From positions 248,001 to 312,000 of the forward strand of contig JBCAMK010000020.1 of assembly GCA_038503065.1 (NCBI GenBank): 64,000 nucleotides of DNA, read 5' to 3'. Position numbers and translations under genes: made by a program. The notes below the pieces were generated by a model. The model saw nothing but the letters and a program-made list of their open reading frames with translations. It was not told the DNA's origin and did not search any database. The DNA comes from Paragyromitra xinjiangensis. Taxonomy: Eukaryota; Ascomycota; Pezizomycetes; Pezizales; Discinaceae. Positions 24,894-36,778 of the stretch are shown here, piece by piece (the stretch's first letter is position 1; each line of letters begins with the position of its first letter).

Positions 24894-25493
24894 ATGGACT
24901 CTTCTACTTCTCCGATTTCGACTTTTCGACAAGGAGAACATGGAGAAACACATCAACCACAGCAGTTGACACTAGAACAAACACATTTGATCGAGGATGG
25001 GATGAATGTCAAGCAGGACGCTTCACCGTTGCATCCCCCGAATCAGCCTTCAACGCCTTCTCCGCCTGCGGTTTTCACAAACAACTTCTCGATGCAAACG
25101 GCACTCGACCAAATAGCACTTCCAGATCCTAGCCACGATAGCCCGGGTCTGGATGAGGATTTTCCGCCTGAGATCAGCCGCGCAGCCCTCATTTCGCGGA
25201 TTCGAGCGATTCGAAGTAGTGGGCAGATTCAATATCGAGTACCAAAGCGAAGGAGGGAAGGGGATCCTAAGAAACGGAAATTGAGTGAAGATGTCGAGGG
25301 GGATCAAGCAGAACTGAGCGACGAGGTCGTGACTGTTTACCGGCAGAAACGAGTAAAGAGAGCACCAACACGTCCACGCGAACGGGGGGATCGTGGTTCC
25401 TCCAACAAACACCGGAAGTCGGCCAAAGAAGAGCGGCCAAGCGGCCGCGGCCCGGAAACTCCTCAACCCCACGAAGACTCTAAGTCTACTTGA
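24894..25493 (+). CDS. basic, probably nuclear, disordered hypothetical protein
   Basis: Not a recognised family. A single open frame of 199 residues without introns. Residues 1-95 are Ser/Thr/Pro/Gln-rich and mildly acidic (ending SPGLDEDFPPEI). Residues 96-115 form a possible amphipathic helix (SRAALISRIRAIRSSG). The rest is strongly basic with candidate nuclear localisation clusters PKRRREGDPKKRKLSED and RQKRVKRAPTRPRERG, and a disordered charged tail. The codon pattern is even and the opposite strand gives only a shorter frame, so the gene is likely real. A DNA- or RNA-associated role is a guess from composition only. Confidence 0.6.
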   Translation: MDSSTSPISTFRQGEHGETHQPQQLTLEQTHLIEDGMNVKQDASPLHPPNQPSTPSPPAVFTNNFSMQTALDQIALPDPSHDSPGLDEDFPPEISRAALISRIRAIRSSGQIQYRVPKRRREGDPKKRKLSEDVEGDQAELSDEVVTVYRQKRVKRAPTRPRERGDRGSSNKHRKSAKEERPSGRGPETPQPHEDSKST

Positions 25494-26211
25494 AACAGCC
25501 CTGGTTCTCGGGTGGTTTTGAGCCTCGGGAAAGGATAAGCGATGTTTCCTTCCGCATCAGCACACCAAAGTGCTCTCAACCGTGGCGGGCTCCTTCATTA
25601 GGTATAGAACTCTAACTTTGTATACTAAAATTGCTTGACTAACTAAACAAGTGCTGTGACGGCAAATGTTGTCTCTTTTGTATATTCTTTCCTTCATCTT
25701 TCTCTTTGTTGAAACCGGGTCAGCTATACTGGTTGGTGATTTTCTGGAGCAAGGGGTTGCTGGCAAAGCCTTCATTTTCAAAAGTTCATTTATAGTAGTG
25801 GAGTTCATGGGACCGGTGTTTCAGGAAGCATTTCTTTACAGTTCTAGTCTTTCCTTCGTGTACTTTATCATTATTGCATGGTGGTGTTTGTATCATACTG
25901 TATATAGGGAGTTCGCGCAGTCCTGCCTGCGTCTGTAGTTAATAGCCTATCCCAGACGGTGGGTTGCATCGTTAAGAAAGGACATTATTTTCTGCACGCA
26001 AGCCACACAAGCCAAAACAGGGTTTTAGCGCACGTCGTATTGCGCGAGTGCTGCACACTGTCGGAGGACATCCGACAACTGGTCTAGCGCAGATGCTATT
26101 GCGCCACACCGACTTGCTCAAATCGGACAAAACTCCTGGCAGAAAAGCCATTAACAACGAAATGGCACTTTTTCGAGGTCGGCAGATCCCCCACCAGTCA
26201 GCGTTTTGCGA

Positions 26212-26249
26212 CCTTTTTTTTTTTCTTTTGAAAGAAAAAGAAAAAAACC
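26212..26249. repeat. poly(T)/poly(A) hairpin
   Basis: CC, eleven T, C, four T, then G and AAAGAAAAAG, seven A and CC. The arms are almost fully complementary with a minimal loop, the strongest of the recurring T/A inverted repeats in the window. Confidence 0.75.
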
Positions 26250-27397
26250 CTTCCTCATTTCACTGTTCCTGTATGGATGCAAGACGTGTTTGGAATATCT
26301 CTTTCTTTCTTTCTACCGTTACCAAATTAGTCGTTCGGAAGACAGAGGATCCGTAAACAGGGGTTACCCATAAGCCCTGGCGGACCAGCTGGGTTAGGAG
26401 AGATTTCTAGCAGTTTTACGATCTGGGATCGAGCGTTCATTGGCTGCTTTTATTGAGATCGGCTAATATATGTCTTGCGTGCTGCAGGTCAAGACATGAG
26501 GGTACCATCTTCAGCTATTACAATTTTGGGAAATATACTAGCGTCAGGGTTAAAGGTATCGCGACTCTACGGATTAATCTGTTGACGGACGCTTATTCGC
26601 TATCTCAGCAAGGGGATATACCCTCCCTCACTAGCCACATATTATAAAACCCCCCCCCACGATAAGATGCCTGTTCCCGCCGAAGCGCTGGCTGGAAAGA
26701 CCACGCCAGAATCTGTGTTACTTGCACACAACCCTCAAGTTATGAGACCATATAAATGCTTGTAGCTGGTTAGTTTAACATTTCTATAGGAATATAGAGA
26801 CGAAGTAAGCCTGTTCTCATCTCCTGGGTATCATGTTACTCTCTAACCTCTGCAGCCCTATGGCCTGGCCTAGGTCTTCAGATTTAGACACATCCATCAC
26901 ATCGTCTGAGGTGGACCCGGCCCAAAGCAAGCATAGGCAACATATTCGTTCCCGTAAATTACAGCATAGCGCCTTGCTCACTGATCCCACCTCACCCACC
27001 ATAAGGCTTTAACATATCTCCCGTAAGATACCTTTCAACCCTCTCCATCTCACAACTAGCGCATCCCCAAGGCTGCATAAATCTCTAGCCGACTTACCGG
27101 CTCGCTCAGCCTTGAAAAGAAAACCAGACCACGGATTAACACTCGGTAGCTCTGCGTCTCACACCGGCGGCTCGTCCATTAGGTCTCGACCACTCCAACC
27201 TGCTGCGTCATAAAAAAGGAAAGAAGGGGAGAAAAAAAAAACTTTGGTCGAAATTCCTCTGCACAGGGAGGGAACCTTGGTAGCCAGCCCGCTCCGGACG
27301 TTATATACATTTCATATAATCCCGCGGCAGTGCAGCTCGGGAATGCAAGTGGGGAATTAGTAAACATGTAAAAGTGCATGTTCGGATTTGCCTACAC

Positions 27398-27428
27398 GGG
27401 GGAGTGGGGGGTGGGGGGGGGTTTCGGG
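27398..27428 (+). other. G-rich tract with quadruplex potential
   Basis: Four or more runs of at least three G (CGGGGG, GTGGGGGG, TGGGGGGGGG, then TTTCGGG) lie within about 30 bases. It lies in non-coding DNA about 1.5 kb before the pectate lyase gene. The fold is predicted from the run pattern only. Confidence 0.5.
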
Positions 27429-28866
27429 AGGAACTGGTATATGGTATTTGTTCTGTTGTATACTCGCGACACTATGTGGATTACTAGTCCGTCTAATTCA
27501 CAATACATCACAACCCACGCGACAGCTTTCAGAACATGACCCAGAAGCTATTCTTCAAGGGAAAATAGGCACACCATAAACCCCTAATAGGCAGTAGTTT
27601 AAATGTGACCGGGGGTAAGCGTAAATATGAGGAGCTTCGTAAGGACCCCCTCGGCCGACTTTATTGACCTCACCCGTGCCTAGCATCCTGTGAAATCACG
27701 GATTGAAAATCAACGCTCACGCACTACTTAGCCGCGAGACCCGTGCAGACAACGTTTTATGCCGGAATATCTCTCGGGAACCGGGCCCGAGCTCTCATTA
27801 CCGAGGACCACCTTCAGGATATCTTTCTACTGTTGTAGGTCATCACCGGCTAGCACGATTTTGAGAGTTTAGCAACGGGATTATAGAAGCCAAGGAAAAG
27901 CGGGGGGGGAAAGCTAAGGCTAGATTCACAAACCTACATGTACATATCACAAAGCAACAAGCTGAAAACCATCGCGGTGTGTCTCAGGCTATGATACAAC
28001 CTACGTAACAGGATCCGGAATTAACAGCATTGCAATTGGATTAAACTCCGGGGGACTCCGGCGAGTGCAGATCTGTGACGGAGCGAAACAAGCTAATTGA
28101 AGAGAGAGAGTGGCTAATTGTGTATTTTTCACCCCTCGTAAAATGCTTCAGTAGGAGTCTCCTGAGAAGATCTCTATTTCCTTGAAGAATTATAACTTCA
28201 CCCCCCCGCCGGACGTTGCCCACGTGAGTAAGCGCTCGACGAGAGTCTAGATCATATTCCGGTGTCACAAACTCTAGCCAACACCGCCCCACAAAGCTTG
28301 GCGATAAGAACCATCCAACGATGTGACACAGTAGAAATGCCACCTCCCATGAAAATCAGATGTGACTTACGAGATGTTGGTACGCATCCGGACCAGAAAA
28401 GCATCTGAGCGTTACACGTATCAGCTCCGGCCCGACCGTACATACCCCGGAATAATGTCACCCGAGTAATAAACCCCCAACTACACATGTATCTGAACTC
28501 GGAGGATTATTACAGAACGAGTAGATACTTTGCATTTATGTACTATCCAACACTATTCTATGCATCGGACCGGAATCCCAATCGGAATTATCACCATGCG
28601 GATTAAGCTTATTTTAAACAGCTGCCCCAACGATCGTCAACGACCGCAATAGGACGTGCCCAGAGAAACTCGCGACATTGTTTCCCAGCAGCGTCTTGGA
28701 ATTTATGTTTCCAGTAGCAACTCATGGCCCGTGGTACCGTCAGGGCCACAAATGCGGGGGGAATTTCTCGTCAATTCGGTCGAAAGAAAACCTCAACTTT
28801 CGGAAAATTTCTCTAAATTGTAGCCGAGTGGTATCGTATGAATGTCTTGGAGACATTGAGATGAAC

Positions 28867-28873
28867 TATAAAA
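28867..28873 (+). promoter_or_regulatory. TATA box of the pectate lyase gene
   Basis: TATAAAA 80 bases before the start codon, followed by a CA/CT-rich segment (CCCCATCACC) suited to transcription start sites. Confidence 0.5.
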
Positions 28874-28946
28874 TGGGTCCAATTTGATGTGGATTTATCG
28901 TTATTCTGATCCCCATCACCAAACGTCTTCAGACTTCAATTGAAAC

Positions 28947-30109
28947 ATGAGAACTTCAGCGGTAGTCTTCGGTGCGTTTGCGCTATTCACGCATGTCCTA
29001 GCTGCCACCGTCAATGATAAATGCACGGTAGGATATTGTACTCTGAACGGAGGGTAAGGCCCACAAATCCCTTGTGTCGTGGGGGATGTAGACTAATCAA
29101 TGGTATAGAACGAGCGGGGGCAGTGGTGGAGCGACAACAACAGTTTCATCCTTAGCTGCGCTTAAGTCCGCTGTTGCAGACGATGTCGCGAAGATTGTGG
29201 TTGTCACTGGTACTATCACCGGGAACGAAGCTGTGGCAGTCGGGTCGAACAAATCGATCATCGGAAAGAGCGGTGCGAGTAAGCTAATCCTAAACCCTCG
29301 AGCTCTTACTTCCTGCTAACGCCTGTTTCTTCGAAACAGCTCTGGTCGGCGTGGGCTTGAGAGTTCTAGAGAAAAAGAACGTCATCATCCGAAACCTCAA
29401 GATCCAAAAATGTCTAGCGCCAATCGATGGAATTGGCATTCAGCTCTCAACCAATATCTGGATTGATCATGTCGATCTCTCAGCTGATCAGGACCACAGC
29501 AAAGTATGTGTTACCCCTAAGTAAATCAACCTTAATTACTGATTTGTGCGGAACCTTAGGATTATTATGATGGTCTTCTTGATATCACTCACGCTGCGGA
29601 CTATATCACGATCTCCAACACGTATTTCCACGACCACTGGAAGGGATCCCTCATCGGCCACAGTGACAATAACGGCTCTGAAGATAAGGGGAAACTCAGA
29701 GTGACCTATTACCAGTGCCATTTCAAGAACGTATACTCCCGCGGTCCTAGCTTGCGTTTCGGAACAGGTACGCCTAACCCCCTTGCCATATACCCTATGA
29801 AAGGCTTCGCTGAACTATCCACTTCTAGGCCATATCATCAACGGATGGTACGAAAATATGGAGGACGCCGTAAACACCCGTTTAGGCGCCCAACTGCTCA
29901 TCGAGAACTCAGTATGGAGCGGTATCACGAAGTGCGTGATCTCCACTGATGCAGGATATGCTGTTCTACGGGGATGTGATCTTGGGGGAGGTAAAAACAG
30001 TGCTCCAACGGGGACTTTGACGAGTGTTCCATATTCGTATAGTCTTTTGGCTGTGACGAGTGTGGCTAGTGTTGTGGGAGCCAATCAAGGTGCTATCCTG
30101 ACTTTTTGA
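28947..30109 (+). CDS. secreted pectate lyase, polysaccharide lyase family 1
   Basis: Five exons (28947-29053, 29109-29278, 29340-29503, 29560-29767, 29829-30109) separated by 55-61 nt GT-AG introns encode 309 residues. A signal peptide is clear (MRTSAVVFGAFALFTHVLA, cleavage near 19/20). The parallel beta-helix family hallmarks are present: SIIGKSGATLVGVGLRV, IRNLKI, the WIDH motif at 133-136, YYDGLLDITHAADYITIS at 149-166 with the calcium-binding Asp positions, and R208-G-P-S-L-R213 carrying the catalytic arginine (RXPXXR). The enzyme cleaves de-esterified homogalacturonan by calcium-dependent beta-elimination outside the cell. Length fits fungal PL1 enzymes (about 310-330). No carbohydrate-binding module follows. 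It stands alone, with no other wall-degrading gene in the window. All expected key residues are present, so it is probably active. Confidence 0.93.
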
Positions 30110-32188
30110 GTCGAGTAGCTGTGGAGCCTCTGGGGTTAGTTCTAAGGCTATGTAAGCAAGGATTTAGTTGCTTCTATATTTCTCGTGGGGTGTTTGCGTT
30201 TCGACGACCATGGGCTGTGGTTGCTACATTTAGTGAATTAAAGCACAGCCTTCTAGGAAACGAGAGCTATCGACCAGAATCTTGAACTGTAGTGATTATG
30301 ATGGAGCTAATTAGAGGTTCGGTGACATGAAGAATGTAGTTACAGGACCCGAGTGATCAAAGTGGATTGGGAACCCAAAATGAAGGCAGGATCACCCGGA
30401 TGAGTCCTGCTCCGGACTGAGATATACGAAAAGAGCAGGAACTAAGCCTGCACCACGACGATCACCTGTAGAATTATAATTATACAAACAGGTAATTATT
30501 AATCAGCGGCTGATCGTGGGCAACGACGCCCGGGAATTGGAAGGATAGTCGGGTCTGAGGGTAGGGGACAAAGTTCTCGGAAGGGAACTCTGGCAATGAG
30601 GCGATATTCGGATACTGGCTCTCAGACACCATGTGTCGATAACGTGCCAGGGAAGTCCCAGGTACGGTGCGTGTAGCGGTGGAGATTCAGGAATGTCCGA
30701 GTGAGAATTGATGATGAGCCACGGCAGAGCTGGAGAGTCCAGTTTGAGATAAAAATAGCATGACATGACCTGGAGATAAAGTGCTGATTCGAAGACAAAT
30801 AACTTCTATGCAAATTTTCTTTCTTCGATTGGTGCCGGCTGATCTGAACAGGTGGAGTATATACATATTGCAGGGATCGGTAGCTGGGTGATACATATGT
30901 CCGGCTCCGGGCAGTTTTCTTTTTTTTCTTTCTTCTGGCAAATCGGCAGTCATTATCATTCCAACCCAAGTCTTTGGTTCCGCGTTGGGGATGTTGCCTT
31001 GGGTGGGTCATATATGCTGTAGGTGACTGGTTGAACTGCAGGGTTAGGTTTGCGGCATACCTTCGCGTCACCTTTCGATCGAACGACGCAAAGGATCCGG
31101 CTTCCAAACGATGCGGTAAATAGGGCTACACGGTAGTTATATGTCCAAACTCTACACTCTGCTCCGTGGATTCGCTGTCATATGTGCTTGGCTTCTTAGG
31201 GTTACCGGTATCCAGCAGCCGGTCTCGGAAAATTTACAAGGTTGCTGCCGCGAAGTGGTGTGGGAGAAGACAGCCAGGATGGGGGAGTGAAACGCTGCTG
31301 CTAAGCGACTGTCTGGGAAGGGGTCAGCCGAGGTGATTTATGAGGATATCACTATCATGATTTCACCAATAATTACTCTCAGACGGTGGTCCTGATTCCC
31401 GGTTGGTATTTCTTTGCTGCTGTCTTGGTACTGGCAAGACTTTCCATGTATCCTTGACCTACCTTGCTCTGCACAGACTGAAAGTCAGCGCAGAGAGCTT
31501 TCTGTTACACATTTAGTGATGCGTCGCATGACTAGTGAGGAGCTTCCCACCTGTTCATCTCCAGCACAGTCGTGAGGCACCGAGAGAAACGCCCTCTCGC
31601 TGGATTTCTATCTGATTTCCATCTTCTCAGAGATCACTTCCTCACCAGGCCTCTTTCCATCATCGTGCAGTGGCGCACGTCACTTAGCACACCCCCAATT
31701 CACCAGTATGGCTCTGACCGCTATGCTGATGCGCCCGCAGAACAAGCAACGGTGCTGGGAGCGATATTGGGATTAGCCCAGAAAGCGTTGGTGTGAGGGC
31801 TTTAAGGAAGCCACGTTACTGGATTCAGCGTCAAAAGACAGTTCCAGACTCACACACGGGTTTCCCAGACGGTACCCGAACAAGGACGGGCGGGTTGTTC
31901 CCACGAACCAGACTTATGTAGCCTGCTCCGCCTCGTTTCCAAGTCGACGGGTGCAAGTCAGTCGTTCACACCAGGGGATTGGATGTGGAGCAGCAGGAAC
32001 GCGTAGGTACGCATAGATATAGTCCCGACTCCCGTACTTTCTCCTCTTCCCTCATAACCTTAATGCCCTTCCATACGTGCTGACAGCCAGTCTTTCCATG
32101 GACCCAAAGAGGAGGTCTTTGTATTCTAGGGCGCACATTGGGACTTCCACCTTCGTTTCGTCACACCGGTCGTCGGTGTTGACGGAAC
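30110..32188. other. intergenic stretch, nothing recognised
   Basis: The first few hundred bases are probably the 3' end of the pectate lyase transcript. A 161-codon minus-strand frame at 30622-31107 reads through T-rich sequence as a Lys/Arg/Ser-rich product and has no supporting signal. The last 150 bases are CT-rich (CTTTCTCCTCTTCCC) and look like the leader of the next gene. Confidence 0.55.
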
Positions 32189-32923
32189 ATGTCCTCGACC
32201 GATGCTACCTCTCAGGACAGTTCCGACACTCACCTTTCCAGTATTTCACTTGCAAACCAAACCGCTCATTTACACAACCTTCCACTCGTTCTCGACCCAG
32301 CACTCCTTCCCGAGCACTCAAAACACACGGATATTCCACTCTCAGCATCCTCGGACGAGTCGCTTCACCAACTCCCTTTAGTTCAGCTTGATGATGAGGA
32401 GGTTCCTATTGTGGCTATGAAGGATGATACGAATTTAGATGTTGATGAGGATGAGGACTTTTCGGAGGAAATAGCACCTGAGGATTTGGCACTGGTTTTT
32501 CGTACTCGCAATAGGCAACCTCCTCCAGGCGCAACACGCGTTCACAAAATAGTTCGTGTACGGAAACATCAGTCATCATCTAAACGACGAACAAAGAAAC
32601 ACACGCTTCGGGTACAACTGAAGGAGAAGGATCGCATAGAGGAAGAAATGGCACAATTCAGGGGTAAAGGGAAAGGGAAGCCGAAAGAGCGGCCAATACC
32701 AGAACGCAGATATTTTCCCGCAGATCCAAGCTCGAGAGGTCCCAGTGGTCTTCGATTCAGCGAGAGTTGCTGTTATGATGAGGAGGAGGAAGGAAAGAGA
32801 TCTGCCACGCCTCCCAGGGACCCTAAAATGTCAACAGAACGTCAACGAACACCTCCACCTCCACTTGAGTCGGATCCTGATACTCAGATAAACCAAAAGG
32901 CACAATCACCTCAAGCCACCTAA
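32189..32923 (+). CDS. charged, disordered hypothetical protein with basic and acidic blocks
   Basis: Not a recognised family. One uninterrupted frame of 244 residues. Residues 1-65 are Ser/Thr/Leu-rich; 66-100 are strongly acidic (LDDEE, DVDEDEDFSEEIAPED); about 108-150 are basic (VHKIVRVRKHQSSSKRRTKK). A Lys/Glu-rich helix-like stretch follows (LKEKDRIEEEMAQF), then GKGKGKPKERP, an EEEE block and a Pro/Thr-rich tail. The acidic-then-basic order and a shared DEDF word recall the protein at 24894-25493, but similarity beyond composition is not shown. The start is the first ATG in the frame and follows a GACGGAAC context. Nuclear or nucleic-acid-associated function would be inference from charge pattern only. 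Confidence 0.6.
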   Translation: MSSTDATSQDSSDTHLSSISLANQTAHLHNLPLVLDPALLPEHSKHTDIPLSASSDESLHQLPLVQLDDEEVPIVAMKDDTNLDVDEDEDFSEEIAPEDLALVFRTRNRQPPPGATRVHKIVRVRKHQSSSKRRTKKHTLRVQLKEKDRIEEEMAQFRGKGKGKPKERPIPERRYFPADPSSRGPSGLRFSESCCYDEEEEGKRSATPPRDPKMSTERQRTPPPPLESDPDTQINQKAQSPQAT

Positions 32924-33224
32924 GTACGCACTGTTTTCCATCAGGATTACCTTTTTAATATACTGACAGTCAACCCATCAGATTTTTTTTTTTTTCCTTA
33001 GCAACATCACATTATTTTTATCTTCTCAGCTTTGCAACATTTTTTCTTTCTCGAGCGTTTACTGGATCGCATCGGTGGAATTCGAACAATAACTTTCGGA
33101 ACGAGGGGACCCACCGATCTACGGCGATGTTTTATCCATTTTTTATAAATCTTCTGTATCTTTTATTTTTTATTCTAGGAGCGTGACTGGACCAACGGCA
33201 TCCTTACAATACCCTCTTAGCTAC

Positions 33225-33253
33225 TTTTTTTTCCACCCGAAGAAAAAAAGAAG
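33225..33253. repeat. poly(T)/poly(A) inverted repeat
   Basis: Eight T, CCACCCGAAG, seven A, GAAG. A small imperfect hairpin in the T-rich region after the gene at 32189-32923. Confidence 0.45.
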
Positions 33254-34470
33254 CGGGAGGATATCATGCGCGATCTTTTGTTTCTACTACACCTCTTACG
33301 AAAATATTTATTCTGTTCGTTTTTTTGCAGCACTAGCATATTGTTGTTCTTGGGTTGGGTGGAGGCGGGGTTTTTTTTCATGCATGGCCCCTTTTTGACA
33401 ATTGAAGGGTTCATATTTCTTGGGTTTTTTTTTTAGTTTCGTGTTTGGGGGTTTTTATAAATGGGGAGTATACGGGGAGTTTATTGTTTTCTTTCTTTGT
33501 CTATTTTAGTCTGCTCGTGGGTTTTTTTTCTACCACCAGAAGCTGATAAACCAGCCTATTGGAAAAGGGGGGAGGCGTTTTGGTTTTATTCAGTTCAACG
33601 CATATTCCAGAAATCATGTCACCTAGCGTGTACAAACCACAAATTTACCCAGGTCAATGGGTAGTTGATACAACACATTTGACCGTTTGCCAAAATCTGA
33701 CTCCTTACGTGATCCGTGGGGGGGAATAAGTTGACTCCGCATGGCAGCTGCACACGAATATATAAAGAATCCTACAGAAAACGCCTCCAAGCAAGATCTT
33801 CACCTTCAAGGAAAACTGGTTCTTGGGTTCGGAAGAAATAGCCAATAGCGTGGAATTGATGTAGCCCGCTTTAGACGGGTCCCGGTTCCCTCGGCGAGAC
33901 ATCAAGCACAGAACTCTTGTGGGTTGCTGCTGCATTGATAATAATTCCGTCGTGGAATACCGACCGTGCCCTCTCCCATGAAAAAGCCCCTGCCGAACTC
34001 GTATTCAATTCTACGCACCTTTTCCCGGGCCTTCCCGCGGAACTGTGATCGCTGGATAGGTGTTTGCATATTTCGAATCACTAAGGGGCTTTGTCAATAC
34101 GCCACAGATGAGAATCCCGGCCCTATTTCACCCTAATACCCCCCCAGAAGATAGTGCGCAGTAAAGTCCCGGGGAAGACAACTAAGAATTCCCAACAGGA
34201 ATGGTGATCCGACGAGGCGGTTATGAAAGGTATTGCGACCTCATGCAGCAAATTTCGTCGTGACATGAATGATTCATCTTAGACAATAACGCTTCTTATG
34301 GTATTCCGGGAAAACAAGTTAAATGTCTAGGACCAAAAAGGTGTTAGTCCATGCACATGTTACCAGCAATCACCCCCTCGGGTTTGATCTAGTAGACAAG
34401 TGGATTAATTTAAATATGTACTCGTTGCGCACTTGACTCCCCGTGCTGTGTGTATTTCGCGCGCGGGGGG

Positions 34471-34490
34471 TTCTTTTTTTTTAAGAAAAA
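34471..34490. repeat. poly(T)/poly(A) inverted repeat
   Basis: TTC, nine T, AAG, five A: a T/A hairpin with almost no loop, flanked by six G on the left and GGG on the right. Confidence 0.45.
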
Positions 34491-36754
34491 GGGATCCTGG
34501 GAGCAAATCTAAACTTTGGATTTCGTGATATTATGCAAGATGTAAAAGCACAAGAAAAGAAAAAAAAGCGCCTCACTTCATTTTTAGACGCACTGTAGAC
34601 CTGTTTGAGGCGCGAAAATAGTGTCTTGGAATATCAGACGAACGGCTACTGGCAGGCTCCGAAGGGCGGCTATCAATTTCCGTTGGTGACATCTCGATCT
34701 CGAAACTGACGTGCACTGTGCACTGAAGGGTTAGTGTCCAATCGGATTTCGGCTGATCCTACGGTTCGGGTGGTGGGCGAGTGATATTATATGATCTAAT
34801 ATACTAAAGGAGTGGTTTCATGTCTTTTCGGTTTTTTTTCCCCTTCTATTTTCGTTGAGAACACGTAGATCTATTTGTTGTGAGTTATTTCGTGCTGGAG
34901 CGGAGAATGGGGAATGTTGGTGACGTAGAACTAGCAGGAGTCGGAATCGTGGGGTATTGGGGAGTTCGAGCTATGCACGTATTTAGTAGTCACGCGTTAT
35001 ACGACCTTGTGATGATTCTATGTTTCAAACGTGACCATAGCTTTCTAAAACGCGAGAGGTCTATAATGCTGGGGCTTATGGGACTCATCGCTGGCAGACT
35101 GATCGAGCAGTACGCGTAATAAAAGAGGGAGATCATCATCATACTTGCATATGTGCTTGATATGCAGATAAGAATATTCACCTGATCGTATGTCTTGAGG
35201 AACAAATAGATTAATTATTTACCAAGTCTATCGACTTGAGAGGTTAAGGGTATCGCATCCTTTTCAGGGGTCTTTAGAAGTGGGGAGTCGGAACGACCAT
35301 AGTCTTCGGAGGGCTGAAGGGTTATGACGCGGTGAGATTATCGAGCCTACATAGCTATGCTCGACGCGAACACGTAGCAGGACTAAATACTAGGTGATCT
35401 TGTATGAGAGAATTTAGTGATTGACCTGTGGGGAGTGAAGAAAGGAATGGCGAGAACATAGAAAACGTATTGCAACGCACATAAACTCGCACATAATGCC
35501 TCTATGTATCAAGAATTATGTTGTTCCATACGGAATCGCTATTAAGGTCGATCATCGCTCTAGACACGGCATTGACTTCCGCCATTGTTAGTCTGGCGTG
35601 GAGACCTTGCAGTCTGTTACGGACAGTCGCATGCTTGGCGAGTTTGAGGTAGATAATATATTTTTCTATAGTTACTTGTGATCGTTGGCCAATGAGATGA
35701 TTTGAGACCCTCGAGTAATAAAGTGTAAACTAATTAAATAGCATGGAAATAGAAAACATCAACCGGAAGTGTTTTAGGCTGGTTTCTAGTAGCAACCATT
35801 TCCTAACAGGCCTTTAGAAGACTGAGTGTATTTATGCGTCTCCATTGTAGAGGGATACTTGTGATAATATTTTAATAGGCTAGAACTCGTGTAATGGGTT
35901 CAGATCCGTTCCATGAGATGAAATGCCATCGAAATGACAAATTCTTAAGGAACGATTATCCGTTTTATGGGTACTTCTATAAAGGGCTACATATTATAGT
36001 ACACTATAGTTATCCTGGGTTTAAGAGCGAAAAGGGTTGAAGAAGGTTGTCTTTATCAATCTTGAGTTCGCATTTAAACCAGTTTTGCGGCATTCTGAGT
36101 TCTTGAAATATTTACGATCCTTGGAAATAAATTCTCTGAGCCACATGAAAAAAAACTGTGAGCTTTAAGGGGAGTTGAATAATTTGTCGCAATTGCAATC
36201 ACTGGATAAGCTTAAGTGCTTGTTGATCGTTTGGAGGTGTTGCATGGTGCTTGTGGAATATTTGAATTGAGTTTGAAGCCACAGACCGAAGTAGCACTTA
36301 CTCCGGAGAGCAAGGACCCATTTATTTCAAAAAGAGGCAACGAAGCCTGATTTCTATCCACTATTTGGTTGGTTTTGAGGCATTGAGGGTGTGTTTATAT
36401 CCCAGTTTGAAGGCGAGACTTGGTGAAATCGATAACGGGGTGGTATCATGAATACTATCCTATAGAAGTTTTAGAACCCAGAATTGGCTAAGAGATTGTC
36501 AGAGTACAGTTGAGGTGATGTTTACATACCGCAAGGCTGCTCAATCCAATCATTAGCGGGTTCCTTTGACGTTGACTGGCTTGTGATGTGAATATTCGAT
36601 TCATGGCAACCAGCTTCGATAGCCGCCGACTCACGATGGTGGGGTCGAAAAAAAATCACCTAAAACTGATGGCTCTAGATGTGGTGTTGCTACTCTGAGT
36701 CATTTGGCCTCGTTTTGTAGGCGAAAAATAGCATTAAAACTGGGTAGAAAAGCA

Positions 36755-36778
36755 GCCTTTTTTTTTAAAAAAAATGCC
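36755..36778. repeat. poly(T)/poly(A) palindrome
   Basis: GC, C, nine T, eight A, TGC: a near-perfect palindrome in non-coding DNA, same class as the other T/A inverted repeats. Confidence 0.6.

Larger units (their letters stand above)
25494..28866. other. intergenic stretch with hairpin and G-rich tract
   Basis: 25494-25940 is T-rich; its open frame of 90 codons is Phe/Leu/Ile-rich as expected for a T-rich 3' untranslated end. A strong poly(T)/poly(A) hairpin lies at 26212-26249, a G-rich tract at 27398-27428, and TACATGTA at 27935-27942. No frame could be supported as a gene. Confidence 0.55.

Noticed and set aside
30622..31107. Minus-strand frame of 161 codons
   Set aside because: Its product is an irregular Ser/Arg/His-rich string including a Lys run from T-rich DNA; no domain or start support.
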